DNA from: JBBSEZ01 sp038239195
GTDB lineage: Bacteria; Planctomycetota; Planctomycetia; Gemmatales; Gemmataceae
DNA: 37,888 nucleotides
Reading direction: 5' to 3'
NCBI GenBank assembly: GCA_038239195.1
Contig: JBBSEZ010000031.1
Location: forward strand, 1-37,888
Below are positions 7,030 through 16,455 of this stretch, piece after piece. The position numbers were made by a program, and so were the translations under genes. The notes under the pieces were generated by a model. It ran no database searches. It had not been told where the DNA came from and was given only the letters and a program-made list of their open reading frames with translations. Within the stretch, counting starts at the first letter, position 1. Each line of letters opens with the position of its first letter.

Positions 7030-10000
7030 ATGGACACCGATCGCAACCTTCTGTTTGGCGTGCTCGCCCTCCAGGCGGACCTCATCGACGCAAGGCAGTT
7101 CGCGGAGGCCTGCGCCGCCTGGGCCGCCAGCAAGGACGGCCCGCTCGCGGACTTGCTCGTCGGGCGCGGCTGGCTCCAGCCGGCCGACCGGGAGGACGTC
7201 GAACGATTGCTGTGCCGCAAGCTCCAGAAGCACGGCGGCGACGCGCGGGCCAGCCTGGTGGCGAGCGCCTCCAACGACGCCTTGCGGGCCCTGGCGGTCC
7301 TGGGCGACCCGGACCTGATGCACACCTTCGATGCCTCGCCGCGCGGGGGCGAGGGCGACGGGGCGCCGGTCTCCGAGGTGGGCAGTGTCCCCCGATCCCG
7401 GGAGCGCTACGCGCTGAACTACCTCCACGCCCGGGGAGGCATCGGCCAGGTGTGGCAGGCGCACGACGGCGAACTGGGGCGCGACGTTGCCCTCAAGGAG
7501 CTCCTGCCCGGCCGGGCCGACGACAAGGAGTTGCGCGCCCGCTTCCTGGCGGAGGCGCAGATCACCGCTCAACTGGACCACCCCAGCATCGTGCCCGTCT
7601 ACGAGCTGGTCCGGCCCCGCGACGGCGACCCGTTCTACACCATGCCCTTCGTCCGGGGCCGTACCCTGACCGAGGCAGCGCGGGACTTCCACCAGCGCCG
7701 CCAGGAAGGGCGCGACAGGCCGGGGGAACTTCACGAACTGCTCCAGGCGTTCGTGTCGGTCTGCAACGCGCTGTCCTACGCCCACGTGCGGGGCGTGATC
7801 CACCGGGACCTGAAGGGGCCCAACGTCTTACTGGGGCCGTTCGGCGAGGTGCTGGTGCTCGACTGGGGAATGGCCAAGGTGGCGGGCGCGCCGGAAACCA
7901 CCCAGGGGGCGACGCCGAACGTGCTGCCGGTGGCGCCGGGGGGCCGGTCGGACGAGCAGGACACGCTGCCGGGGCAGTTGCTCGGCACGCCCGCGTACAT
8001 GTCGCCGGAGCAAGCGCTGGGGCGGGTGGACCTCATCGACCCGCGCACGGACGTTTTCGGGCTGGGGGCGATCCTCTACGAAGTGTTGACGGGGCGCCCG
8101 CCGGTCGGGGGCGCGGACCTCGTGGCGGTGCTGTGCGAGGCGAGCGAGGGAAAGATGGTGCCGGTTCGGCAGGCGGCCCGCTGGGTGCCGAAGCCGCTGG
8201 AGGCGGTCTGCCACAAGGCACTGGCGAAGCGGCGCGAGGACCGCTACCAGACGGCCAAGGAGTTGGCGGAGGAGGTGAAGCGCTGGCTGGCGGGGGCGCC
8301 GGTCGAGGCCTGGGTGGAGCCTTGGTCGGTGAAGGCGCGGCGCTGGGTGGGGCGGAACAAGGCGCTGGCGGCGGCGACGGTCGCGGCGGCGGTGATGGCC
8401 CTGTTCGTAGGCGGTGGGGCGTGGGGGTGGACGGAGCGGGACCGGGCCGCACGCGCGGTCGAACAGGGGCGCCTGGTGCAGGAGCGAAACGGCAAGGCGA
8501 CGGCGGAACTGGAGCGAGCGGCGGCGCTGCGCGCCCAGGCGCGGGGGGGGGCCCCCGACCGGGCCCGCGGCCTGACGGCCGAGGCGCTGGCCGCGGCCCA
8601 GCGGGCCGACGGATTGCTGGCGGAGGAGGGGTCGGACGAGGGGCTTCGGGAGCGGGCGCGGGCGCTGGTGGCGGAGGTGCGCGAGGAAGAGCGCGACCGG
8701 CGCATGGCGGTGCGGCTGCTGGAGGCGCGGACCAGTCGCGCGGCGGCGCTGAAATCGATCGCGGTTCGGCGGCCGGAGGGGCGTACCAGCCGCGCGGCGC
8801 GCAAAGCGATCGACGGAAACGCCCACCTGAGTTACGGGATCGATCTGGGGCTCGATTTCGATCGGGTTGCCTCCGCGCGAGAATACGCCCGGGCGTTCGC
8901 GGAGGACGGGATCGATCCCTGGGCCCGGGGGGTGAAGGAAGGGGCCCGAAAAATCAGGGCCCGGGCGATTCGGCTGGAGTTGATTGCGGCGCTGGACGAC
9001 TGGGCCATGAACCTCCAGGGCGGCCCCGAGCCCCAGCACCTCCTCGCGCTGGCGCAGGCCGCGGACGACGACCCGGTGCGCCACAAAGTTCGGGACGCCC
9101 TGGCAAAGAACGATTGGAAGGCCCTCGAGAAGCAAGCCCGGTCCGAGCAGATCGTCCGCCTCCCTGCCAGCACCCTGGTCCTTCTGGGCGATGCGCTTGC
9201 CCAGAAGAAATTGCTGAACGAAGCGGAAAGCGTTTTGCGTCAGGCGCAGTACCGCTATCCCGACGACCTCCTGGTGAACTTGAGCCTCGCCGACGTGCTG
9301 ATCCAGCAGAAGCCTTCCAAGGCGCGCGAGGTGATCCGGTTTGCCTCCGCCGCGGTCGCGCTGAGGAAAGAGAGCCCGGGGGGCTATCTGCTCCTGGCCG
9401 CAGCCCTCTCGGTGGAAGGCCGCCCCGACGAGGCCGTGCCCGTCCTCCGCAAGGCCATCGAGCTCGCACCGAAGCACGCGACGGCCCACCACAACCTCGG
9501 CTACGTCCTCTATCGGAAGGGGGACCACGACGAGGCCATCGCCGCCTACCGCAGGGCCATCGCGCTCAAGCCGGACTACGCCTCGGCGCACAACAACCTT
9601 GGCGATGCCCTCAAGGACAAGGGCAGGCTCGACGATGCCCTCGTCGCCTACCGCAAGGCCGTCGCACTGGCCCCGGAGAACGCCTTCTTCCACAACGACC
9701 TGGGCTCCGCCCTCCGCCGGAAGGGGGCCCACGACGAGGCCATCGCCGCGCACCGCAAGTCGATCGCGCTCAAGCCGGACCACGCCCTGGCCCACAGTTG
9801 CCTGGGCGACGTCCTCAAGGACAAGGACCGCCTCGACGAGGCCCTCGTCGCCTACCGCAAGGCCGTCGAGCTGGGCCCGGAGAATGCCTTCTACCACAAC
9901 GACCTGGGCCTGGCCCTGAGCACAAAAGGGCAGTACGACGAGGCCCTCCGCCACCTCCATCGAGCCATCGAACTGAGCCCGCGGAGCGCCGTCCACCACA

Positions 10001-11778
10001 ACACCCTGGGCTACGTCCTCAATCGGAAGGGGGACCACGACGAGGCCATCGCGGCCTACCGCAGGGCCATCGCGCTCAAGCCGGACTACGCCTCGGCGCA
10101 CAACAACCTGGGCGACGCTTTCCGAGACAAGGGCAGGCTCGACGAGGCCCTCGTCGCCTACCGCAAGGCCGTCGCGTTGAGCCTGGAGAACGCCGTCTAC
10201 CACAACGACCTGGGCTGGGCCTTGACCAAAAAGGGGCGTTACGCCGAGGCCCTTCGCCACCTCCATCGGGCCATCGAACTGGGCCCCAAGAACGCTTCGT
10301 ACCGTCACAATTTGGCCTACGCCCTCGACCTGAAGGGCAGCCTCGACGACGCCCTCGCCGCCTACCGCAAGGCCATCGAACTGGGCCCCAAGAACGCCGC
10401 GGCCCACAATAACCTGGGCCTGCTGCTCAACAAGAAGAAGCGGCACGACGACGCCATCGACGCCTACCGCAAGGCCATCGCGCTCAAGCCGGACTACGCC
10501 TCGGCGCACAACAACCTGGGCGACGCCTTCCGGGACAAGGGCAGGCTCGACGACGCCATCGTCGCCTACCGCAAGGGCGTCGCGTTGAGCCTGGAGACCG
10601 CCGTCTACCACAACGACCTGGGCTGGGCCTTGAACCGAAAGGGGCGTTACGACGAGGCCCTCCGCCACCTCCATCGGGCCATCGAACTGAGCCCCAAAAG
10701 CGCCATCTACCGCAATAGCCTGGGCGACGCTCTCAAGGGCAAGGGCAGGCTCGACGACGCCATCGCCGCCTACCGCAAGGCCATCGAGCTGGGCCCCGAG
10801 ACCGCCGTCTACCACAGCGACCTGGGCCTGACCTTGGCCAGCAAGGATCGGTACGACGAGGCCCTCCGCCACCTCCATCGGGCCGTCGAACTGAGCCCCC
10901 GGAGCGCCGGCTACCACAACGCCCTCGGCTACGTCCTCAACAACGTGGGCCGCTTCGACCAGGCCATTCCCCTCTTGCGCAAGGCCATTCAACTCGACCC
11001 GAAAAATGCGGCGGCCCACAGCAACCTGGGCTGGGCCCTGAACGAACACGGCCAGTTCGACGAGGCCCTCCCCCTTCTGCGCAAGGCCATCGCCCTCTGG
11101 CCCGAGGTTGCCCCACCCCGCCTTCACCTCGGGACCGCCCTCGTGCAAAAGGGCCAGTTCCCCGAGGCCCTCGCCTCCCTCCGCCGCGCGCACGAGCTGT
11201 TCAAGGCCACCGACACACGGCGGAAGGCCTGCGCCGATCAGATGCTTCGGGCCGAGCGCCTGGTGAAACTCGATGGCCAGTTCCCCGCCATCTTGCGGGG
11301 CGAATTTGGGCCCGCCGAAGACGAGTGGGCCCTGGTCGCCGACCTCTGCCATTGCAAGCGACACCCCACCGCCGCGGCCCGGCTCTGGAAGCAGGCCTTC
11401 ACCGCGCGTCCAACTTTGGCGGAGGACCTGCCGGCCGGACACCGCTGCGCCGCCGCCCGCGCCGCCGCCCTGGCCGGCTGCGGCCGAGGCGAGGACGCTG
11501 CCAAGCTGAGCGCGAAGGAGCGGGAGCTCTGGCGGCGGCAGGCGATCGCCTGGCTGCGGGCCGACCTGATTCTGTGGACCAAGGAGCTCCAGGGCAATCG
11601 CCCGCAGGCGCGGGCCGCGGTGCAGCAGGCGCTCCGCCGCTGGCAGCGGTCCCCCGACCTGGCCGGGCTGCGAGAGGAGGGGGCCCTCGCCAAGCTGCCC
11701 GAAGGAGAGCAGGCGGCCTGCTGCAAGCTCTGGGCCGAGGTTGGCGCCGTGCTCGCGCGTTCCGGTGGGGGCGGGTAG
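7030..11778 (+). CDS. Hanks-type Ser/Thr protein kinase with transmembrane segment and long TPR array
   Basis: 1582 residues. Residues 1-65 form a small helical domain (LLFGVLALQADLIDARQFAE) typical of planctomycete kinases. The kinase domain spans about 127-420: glycine loop ARGGIGQVW, Lys156 in VALK, HRDLKGPN with catalytic Asp260, and metal-binding DWG at 278-280 instead of the usual DFG. MSPEQALG and TDVFGLGAILYEVLTG follow. A probable transmembrane helix lies near 445-465 (AAATVAAAVMALFVGGG), then a charged helical region. From about residue 800 to 1390 there are about seventeen TPRs of 34 residues (AYRKAIELGPKNAAAHNNLG type). The C-terminal 190 residues are helical without motifs. The kinase is predicted cytoplasmic with the TPR region across the membrane; it is likely an active signalling receptor. 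Substrate unknown. Confidence 0.92.
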   Translation: MDTDRNLLFGVLALQADLIDARQFAEACAAWAASKDGPLADLLVGRGWLQPADREDVERLLCRKLQKHGGDARASLVASASNDALRALAVLGDPDLMHTFDASPRGGEGDGAPVSEVGSVPRSRERYALNYLHARGGIGQVWQAHDGELGRDVALKELLPGRADDKELRARFLAEAQITAQLDHPSIVPVYELVRPRDGDPFYTMPFVRGRTLTEAARDFHQRRQEGRDRPGELHELLQAFVSVCNALSYAHVRGVIHRDLKGPNVLLGPFGEVLVLDWGMAKVAGAPETTQGATPNVLPVAPGGRSDEQDTLPGQLLGTPAYMSPEQALGRVDLIDPRTDVFGLGAILYEVLTGRPPVGGADLVAVLCEASEGKMVPVRQAARWVPKPLEAVCHKALAKRREDRYQTAKELAEEVKRWLAGAPVEAWVEPWSVKARRWVGRNKALAAATVAAAVMALFVGGGAWGWTERDRAARAVEQGRLVQERNGKATAELERAAALRAQARGGAPDRARGLTAEALAAAQRADGLLAEEGSDEGLRERARALVAEVREEERDRRMAVRLLEARTSRAAALKSIAVRRPEGRTSRAARKAIDGNAHLSYGIDLGLDFDRVASAREYARAFAEDGIDPWARGVKEGARKIRARAIRLELIAALDDWAMNLQGGPEPQHLLALAQAADDDPVRHKVRDALAKNDWKALEKQARSEQIVRLPASTLVLLGDALAQKKLLNEAESVLRQAQYRYPDDLLVNLSLADVLIQQKPSKAREVIRFASAAVALRKESPGGYLLLAAALSVEGRPDEAVPVLRKAIELAPKHATAHHNLGYVLYRKGDHDEAIAAYRRAIALKPDYASAHNNLGDALKDKGRLDDALVAYRKAVALAPENAFFHNDLGSALRRKGAHDEAIAAHRKSIALKPDHALAHSCLGDVLKDKDRLDEALVAYRKAVELGPENAFYHNDLGLALSTKGQYDEALRHLHRAIELSPRSAVHHNTLGYVLNRKGDHDEAIAAYRRAIALKPDYASAHNNLGDAFRDKGRLDEALVAYRKAVALSLENAVYHNDLGWALTKKGRYAEALRHLHRAIELGPKNASYRHNLAYALDLKGSLDDALAAYRKAIELGPKNAAAHNNLGLLLNKKKRHDDAIDAYRKAIALKPDYASAHNNLGDAFRDKGRLDDAIVAYRKGVALSLETAVYHNDLGWALNRKGRYDEALRHLHRAIELSPKSAIYRNSLGDALKGKGRLDDAIAAYRKAIELGPETAVYHSDLGLTLASKDRYDEALRHLHRAVELSPRSAGYHNALGYVLNNVGRFDQAIPLLRKAIQLDPKNAAAHSNLGWALNEHGQFDEALPLLRKAIALWPEVAPPRLHLGTALVQKGQFPEALASLRRAHELFKATDTRRKACADQMLRAERLVKLDGQFPAILRGEFGPAEDEWALVADLCHCKRHPTAAARLWKQAFTARPTLAEDLPAGHRCAAARAAALAGCGRGEDAAKLSAKERELWRRQAIAWLRADLILWTKELQGNRPQARAAVQQALRRWQRSPDLAGLREEGALAKLPEGEQAACCKLWAEVGAVLARSGGGG
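9430..11200 (+). repeat. Tandem TPR-coding repeats (102-bp unit, 408/510-bp higher-order copies)
   Basis: Each TPR is 102 bp. Larger blocks are nearly identical at DNA level. The segment ending CGCGCTCAAG recurs at 9570, 10080 and 10488, that is 510 bp (five TPRs) and then 408 bp (four TPRs) apart, each followed by the same CCGGACTACGCCTCGGCGCA. This indicates recent unequal duplication inside the gene. Confidence 0.9.
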
Positions 11779-11911
11779 ATCGTCGAGCGCCGCGTCAAGC
11801 CGCAAGCGGCGGCCCCGGCGCTCTTTCGCTTGTGGCTTGGCGATGGGCCCTCCCGGATCTTTGGCCTCGCCCACTTTTCTTCGGGCAAATCATTTCTCGA
11901 GGCGAACTTGC

Positions 11912-11940
11912 TTGACCCTCTCCCCCTCGGCGATTACCAT
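11912..11940 (+). promoter_or_regulatory. Candidate promoter for the PPC-domain/cytochrome module
   Basis: TTGACC (11912-11917), 17-bp spacer, TACCAT (11935-11940). It lies in the 278-bp gap between the kinase stop and the PPC gene start at 12057 and would give a leader of about 110 bases. The gap also contains a short GCCGC-AA-GCGGC hairpin at 11799-11810 and no other recognisable feature. Confidence 0.4.
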
Positions 11941-12056
11941 GCAGAAATAGAAAGATCCCGCCAGTGTGCCTCGCCCTGCCCTGCCGACCCGCCGACTCGC
12001 CCAGCCGCCGATACCACGCTGCCAGACCTTCAGTGCCCATCAGGGGAACCCACACG

Positions 12057-14714
12057 ATGTCGATGCACCGCCCCGCGCGGAGGCAACTCCTTGCCTTCTT
12101 CTTCGCGTTGGCCCTCGGCCTGCTCGGCGCGCACGAGGCCGTCGCGCAGAACCGGCTCAGTTCCGGCCTGCCCAGCCCGCGCCTCCTCGTCGTCTCGCCC
12201 GCCGGCGGCAAGGTGGGCTCCGCCGTCGAGGTCGTCTGCGCCGGCTTCCACCTCGAAGACGTCGAACGCATCGTCTTCAACCAGCCCGGGCTCAAGGCCG
12301 AGCTCCTTCCCGAGCCCCCGCCCGTCATCGACCCCAAGACCAAGAAGCCCAAGGCCAAGGCCCCCGTGCCGCCTGGCATCGTCAAGGTCAAGGTCACCAT
12401 CGCCGCCGATGCCCCCGTCGGCATCCACGAGATGCGCCTCGTCAACAAGTGGGGCGTCAGCAATCCGCGCGCCTTCGTCGTCGGCGACCTCGCCGAGGTA
12501 ATGGAGAAAGAGCCCAACAACGAGGACGACAAGGCCCAGCGCGTCGAGATCAACACCACCGTCAACGGCTCCTTCGCCAATACCACCGACGTCGATTACT
12601 ACGTCTTCAAGGGCACCAAGGGCCAGCGCGTCGTCTTCAGTTGCCGTGCCTCCAGCATCGACAGTCGTGCCACCCCCGCCATCGAGGTCTACGACACCAA
12701 GGACAAGCAGCTCGCCTCCAACTACGCCTACCGCGGCTCCGACGCGCTGACCGACGTCGTCCTCCCCGCCGATGGCGACTATTACGTCCGCGTGCTCCAG
12801 TTTACCCACACCTTCCGCCCGGCCCTTCCCGGCGGGCTGCCCCCCGGCGCGCTCGATCACTTCTATCGCCTGACCATCACCACGGCCCCGTGGATCGACT
12901 CCATCCACCCCGCCGTGCTCGAGCCCGGCAAGAGCACCGCCGTCACGGTCTATGGCCGCAACCTTCCCGGCGGCAAGCTCGATCCCGCCGCCATCGTCGA
13001 TGAAGATCGCATCCTCGAAAAGGTGACGCTCAACGTCACCGCCCCCACGCTCGCCGAGGCTCGCAAGCGCGCCTCCACCACCCTGCAATCCCCCTCCGCC
13101 GCCACCGTGGACGGCTTCGAGCACCGCCTGCGCAATGCCTCCGGCTCGTCCAACGCCTTCGTGCTGGCCCTGGCGACGGCCCCCGTCGTCTTGGACAATG
13201 GCGCCAACGACACGGCCGAGACGGCCCAGGAGCTTACGCTCCCCTGCGAGATCGCGGGCATTGTTGAGAAACGCCGCGACCGCGACTGGTACGCTTTCAC
13301 CGCCAAGAAGGGCGACGTCTGGAACATCGAGGTGACGAGCAATCGCCTCGGCGCCCCCACCTACGTGGCGATCCTCCTCAAGTCGGCCACCGCCAAGGGC
13401 GACACCGAGATCTACTCGACGCCCATCGCCGAGAACATGGGCGGCTACGACCGGCAGTTCTTCACGCGCAGCGAAGACCCGCCCCCCTACCGCTTCACCG
13501 TCCCGGCGGATGGCAAATATCTCTTGCTGATCGTCGATCGCGGCGGCGACGCCAACGCCGGGCCGCGCCACGTCTACCGGGCGCGGATCACGCGCGACCA
13601 GCCCGGCTTCCACCTGGTGGCGATGGCGGGCGACGTCAACGCGCCCACGACTGCCACCGCGTTCGCCGGCGGGCACCAGGCGCTGACCGTGTTCGCCTGG
13701 CGCCACGACGGCTTCACCGGCGACGTCGCGCTGTCCGTCGAGGGCCTGCCGCCCGGCGTGACCTGTCCGCCCCAAGTTCTGGCCGGCGCCACCCGGCGCG
13801 CCACCCTCGTGTTGACCGCCGCCGCCAGCGCGGCGGAGTGGACGGGCGAGATCAAGGTCAAGGGCAAGGCCACCATCGCCGGCAAGGAGGTCGTCGTCGA
13901 GGCCCGCAGCGGCGGGATCGTCTGGCCCGTCCAGCCGCAGCAGAACATCACGACGGTGAGCCGCCTCGACCGCGGGCTGATGTTCGCCGTGCGCGGCAAG
14001 ACGGCGCCCTACCTGCTCACGGCCAGCCTCGACAAGGCCACCGTGACGCAGGGCGGCAAGGCGGCGATCAAGGTGAAGCTGGACCGCCTCTGGCCGGAGT
14101 TCAAGACGCCGCTCGTGGTGCAGTCGATGCAGACGCAGCAGGCCCAGGGCGCCGAGCTGCCGACCACGCTGCGCGTCAACAACCAGCAGCCGATCACGAT
14201 CGGCCCCGCCCAGAAAGAGGCGACGCTGAACGTCACCGTGGGGCCGGACGTCCCACCGGGGGACTACAACATCGTGCTGCACAGCCAGACGCAGTTCCCC
14301 TACAACAAGGACCCGAAGGCCAAGGCCAGGCCGAACACCCCCGTGGTGCAGCCGTCCAACGCGCTGACGCTGACGGTGTTGCCCAAGACGCTGGCCAACC
14401 TGACGCTGAGCACGGCCAACGTCACCATCAAGGGCGGGCCCCAGGCCCAGGCGGAGCTGACCGTGCGCGTGGTGCGGCGCTTCAACTTCGACGGCGCGTT
14501 TACGGTGCAGCTCGTCCTGCCGGCCGGCGCCAAGGGCGTCGAGGCAACCGACGTCGTCATCCCCGCCGGGGCCAACGAGGTCAAGTTCGTGGTGCGCGTC
14601 TCCGCCGGGACCGCCCCGGGCGCTCGCAACAACCTCACCGTGCGCGCCGTCGCGACGTTCAAGGGCGTCGCCGTCAATCACGAGGCCAAGTTCAACGTCA
14701 ACGTCACGAAGTAA
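12057..14714 (+). CDS. Secreted PPC-domain protein (planctomycete type)
   Basis: 885 residues from ATG at 12057, preceded by AGGGGA. Starting here places a clean signal peptide at the N-terminus (RRQLLAFFFALALGLLGAHE, cleavage after AVAQ). Residues 40-145 form an IPT/TIG-like beta region (SPRLLVVSPAGGKVGSAVEV). A bacterial pre-peptidase C-terminal (PPC) domain lies at about 146-270, marked by VMEKEPNNEDDKAQ, DVDYYVFKGTKGQRVVFSC and PADGDYYVRV. A second PPC-like domain lies at about 378-520 (DNGANDTAETAQ, DRDWYAFTAKKGD, PADGKYLLLIVDRGG). The C-terminal half is beta-rich and Ig-like. No catalytic motif is visible. Such proteins in planctomycetes sit beside cytochrome-WD40 genes, as here (14971). 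A role in extracellular polymer binding or envelope architecture is inferred only. Confidence 0.85.
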   Translation: MSMHRPARRQLLAFFFALALGLLGAHEAVAQNRLSSGLPSPRLLVVSPAGGKVGSAVEVVCAGFHLEDVERIVFNQPGLKAELLPEPPPVIDPKTKKPKAKAPVPPGIVKVKVTIAADAPVGIHEMRLVNKWGVSNPRAFVVGDLAEVMEKEPNNEDDKAQRVEINTTVNGSFANTTDVDYYVFKGTKGQRVVFSCRASSIDSRATPAIEVYDTKDKQLASNYAYRGSDALTDVVLPADGDYYVRVLQFTHTFRPALPGGLPPGALDHFYRLTITTAPWIDSIHPAVLEPGKSTAVTVYGRNLPGGKLDPAAIVDEDRILEKVTLNVTAPTLAEARKRASTTLQSPSAATVDGFEHRLRNASGSSNAFVLALATAPVVLDNGANDTAETAQELTLPCEIAGIVEKRRDRDWYAFTAKKGDVWNIEVTSNRLGAPTYVAILLKSATAKGDTEIYSTPIAENMGGYDRQFFTRSEDPPPYRFTVPADGKYLLLIVDRGGDANAGPRHVYRARITRDQPGFHLVAMAGDVNAPTTATAFAGGHQALTVFAWRHDGFTGDVALSVEGLPPGVTCPPQVLAGATRRATLVLTAAASAAEWTGEIKVKGKATIAGKEVVVEARSGGIVWPVQPQQNITTVSRLDRGLMFAVRGKTAPYLLTASLDKATVTQGGKAAIKVKLDRLWPEFKTPLVVQSMQTQQAQGAELPTTLRVNNQQPITIGPAQKEATLNVTVGPDVPPGDYNIVLHSQTQFPYNKDPKAKARPNTPVVQPSNALTLTVLPKTLANLTLSTANVTIKGGPQAQAELTVRVVRRFNFDGAFTVQLVLPAGAKGVEATDVVIPAGANEVKFVVRVSAGTAPGARNNLTVRAVATFKGVAVNHEAKFNVNVTK

Positions 14715-14795
14715 CGAGAAAAGGAATGTAGCCCGGGCGCCGTCGCGATACCTCCGCCGCGGAGCGGCGGGCCACATTGGAGCAAGAGTTATTCA

Positions 14796-14949
14796 CCCCC
14801 CGAGGCTCGAAGGGCGCAGAGGAGGCAGGAAGAGAGAAGAGGAGAGGACGTAATCGCAGGGAGAAGAACGCTCATAGGGGGGCGTTCTCCGGCTCTTTCT
14901 CTCTTTTCCCCTCTTCCTTGTCTTTTCTGCGTCCTTCGGCCCTCGGGGG
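14796..14949. repeat. Long purine/pyrimidine imperfect inverted repeat
   Basis: The left arm (about 14796-14872) is almost pure purine after its first bases (GAGGCAGGAAGAGAGAAGAG). The right arm (about 14882-14949) is its imperfect complement (CTCTTTCTCTCTTTTCCCCT), and the ends pair as CCCCCGAGG / CCTCGGGGG. The centre is GAACG-CTCATAGGGGG-CGTTC. It fills most of the 256-bp gap before the cytochrome-WD40 gene. It looks like a dispersed element of the kind seen as degenerate GACGCAGAGG-type repeats in environmental genomes. As RNA it would be one long hairpin. Confidence 0.75.
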
Positions 14950-14970
14950 CTTACCGTGGAGACCTGACGC

Positions 14971-16398
14971 ATGCGAGCATTGCTGGTTGCGGTCGTCGTC
15001 CTGGTCCCCCTTGTCGTGGGGGGCGGCGCGAGCGCGCAGGAGAAGCGGCTCAAGAACGAAGAGCCGATCAAGATCATCAAGATCGAACGCAAATCGCCCG
15101 TCCTTTTCGACAAGGACGTCGAGCCGATCCTGGCCAGCAAGTGCATCACCTGCCACAGCGGGAACGTCAAGGAAGGCAAGCTCGACCTGTCCAGCTACGA
15201 GGCGATCCTGAAGGGTGGGAAGCGCGGCACGTCGGTCGTGGCGGGCAACGCCGAGAAGAGCCTGCTCTATCGGTCGTGCGCCAAGATCCAGCGCCCGTAC
15301 ATGCCGCCGCGCAGCGAGCCGACGGCCGTGGTGCCGGAGGAACTGGCCCTCATCAAGTTGTGGATCGACGAAGGGGCCAAGGCGCCCCTCGGCATGCGCG
15401 AGCTGCCCAAGGTCGTCCTCAAAGTCCCGGCGACGGTCGTGGTGCCGATCTTCGGCGTGGCGATCAGCCCGGACAAGTCGGCCGTGGCGGCCTCGCGCGG
15501 CAACCAGATTCACGTCTACGACGCCGGGTCGGGGGCCTACGTGCGCAGTCTGATCGATACGGGCCTCGTCGGCGACGACAAGAAGGCCGTCAAGGGCGCC
15601 CACGTCTCGCTGGTCGAGTCGCTGGCCTACAGCCCCGACGGCAAGTATCTCGCGAGCGGGAGCTATCAGGAGGTCGCCCTGTGGGACGCCCGCACCGGCG
15701 TGCTGCGCAAGCGCATCACCGGGTTCGCCGAGCGCGTGGTGACGCTGGCGTTCTCCCACGACGGCAAGCTCCTCGCCACGGGCGGCGGGGTGCCGTCGCA
15801 GGACGGCGAGCTGAAGGTGTTCGACGTGGCCAGCGGCAAGCAGTTGCACGACGTCAAGAACAGCCACAGCGACACGGTGCTGGGGGTGTGCTTCAGCCCC
15901 GACGACAAGATGCTGGTGAGCTGCGGGGCCGACAAGTTCGTCAAGACGTTCGACGTGGCGAGCGGGAAGTTCCTCAAGTCGTTCGAGGGCCACACGCACC
16001 ACGTCCTGGCCGTGGGCTGGTCGGGCGACGGCAAGATGCTGGCGAGCGCCGGGGCGGACAACGTGGTGAAGGTGTGGGACTTCGGCAAGGGCGAGCAGGT
16101 GCGCACGATCAACGCCCACACCAAGCAGGTGACGGGGCTGAAGTTTGTGGACAAGACGACCAACTTCGCCACGGTCTCCGGCGACGGGAACGTCCGCCTG
16201 TGGAACATCAGCGGCGGAGGCATCGGGAACTTTAGCGCCGGCACCGACTTCCTCTATTCGGTGGCGCTCAGCCCCGACGGCACCGTGATCGCCGTCGGCG
16301 GTCAGGAAGGCGTCGTGCGGGTGTTCAACCGGGCGGGCGGGGCACCGAAGATGCTCGTGCCGCCGTCGGCGGAGAAGGTCGTTCCGAAGAAGAAGTGA
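14971..16398 (+). CDS. Secreted cytochrome c-domain (PSCyt1-like) / WD40 protein
   Basis: 475 residues with a signal peptide (MRALLVAVVVLVPLVVGGGA, cleavage after ASAQ). The N-terminal domain (about 42-140) is a planctomycete-type c cytochrome: the haem-binding motif C58-ITC-H62 in ASKCITCHSG, then LDLSSYEAILKGGKRG, and M111-PP as the likely distal Met ligand. Residues about 155-460 are WD40 repeats (SPDGKYLASGSYQEVALWD, SPDDKMLVSCGADKFVKTFD, SGDGKMLASAGADNVVKVWD). The RBS is GGAG near 14958. The gene follows the PPC gene on the same strand, a pairing repeated on the other strand at 20811-17004. Haem attachment implies a periplasmic location; whether it transfers electrons is not shown by sequence. 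Confidence 0.88.
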   Translation: MRALLVAVVVLVPLVVGGGASAQEKRLKNEEPIKIIKIERKSPVLFDKDVEPILASKCITCHSGNVKEGKLDLSSYEAILKGGKRGTSVVAGNAEKSLLYRSCAKIQRPYMPPRSEPTAVVPEELALIKLWIDEGAKAPLGMRELPKVVLKVPATVVVPIFGVAISPDKSAVAASRGNQIHVYDAGSGAYVRSLIDTGLVGDDKKAVKGAHVSLVESLAYSPDGKYLASGSYQEVALWDARTGVLRKRITGFAERVVTLAFSHDGKLLATGGGVPSQDGELKVFDVASGKQLHDVKNSHSDTVLGVCFSPDDKMLVSCGADKFVKTFDVASGKFLKSFEGHTHHVLAVGWSGDGKMLASAGADNVVKVWDFGKGEQVRTINAHTKQVTGLKFVDKTTNFATVSGDGNVRLWNISGGGIGNFSAGTDFLYSVALSPDGTVIAVGGQEGVVRVFNRAGGAPKMLVPPSAEKVVPKKK

Positions 16399-16420
16399 GC
16401 TCGTGAAGGCGAGGGGCCAT

Positions 16421-16455
16421 CCACAAGGTCGAGCGCCAGGCGCTCGACCTTGTGG
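16421..16455 (+). terminator. Perfect 17-bp stem hairpin after the cytochrome-WD40 gene
   Basis: CCACAAGGTCGAGCGCC (16421-16437) and GGCGCTCGACCTTGTGG (16439-16455) are exact complements around a single A. It lies 22 bp past the stop codon. It is followed by GCGTTTCT with no strong T-run, so it may be a terminator or a palindromic element. Confidence 0.55.

Noticed and set aside
7828..11874. 1348-codon open frame on the minus strand across the TPR kinase
   Set aside because: It is an antisense shadow. The DNA is GC-rich and repetitive, so stops are rare in this frame. The translation is repetitive and low-complexity, while the plus strand encodes clear kinase and TPR motifs.
12030..14777. 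915-codon minus-strand frame opposite the PPC gene
   Set aside because: Antisense shadow caused by high GC. The translation is His/Asp/Val/Gly-biased with no motifs, whereas the plus strand has a signal peptide and PPC domains.
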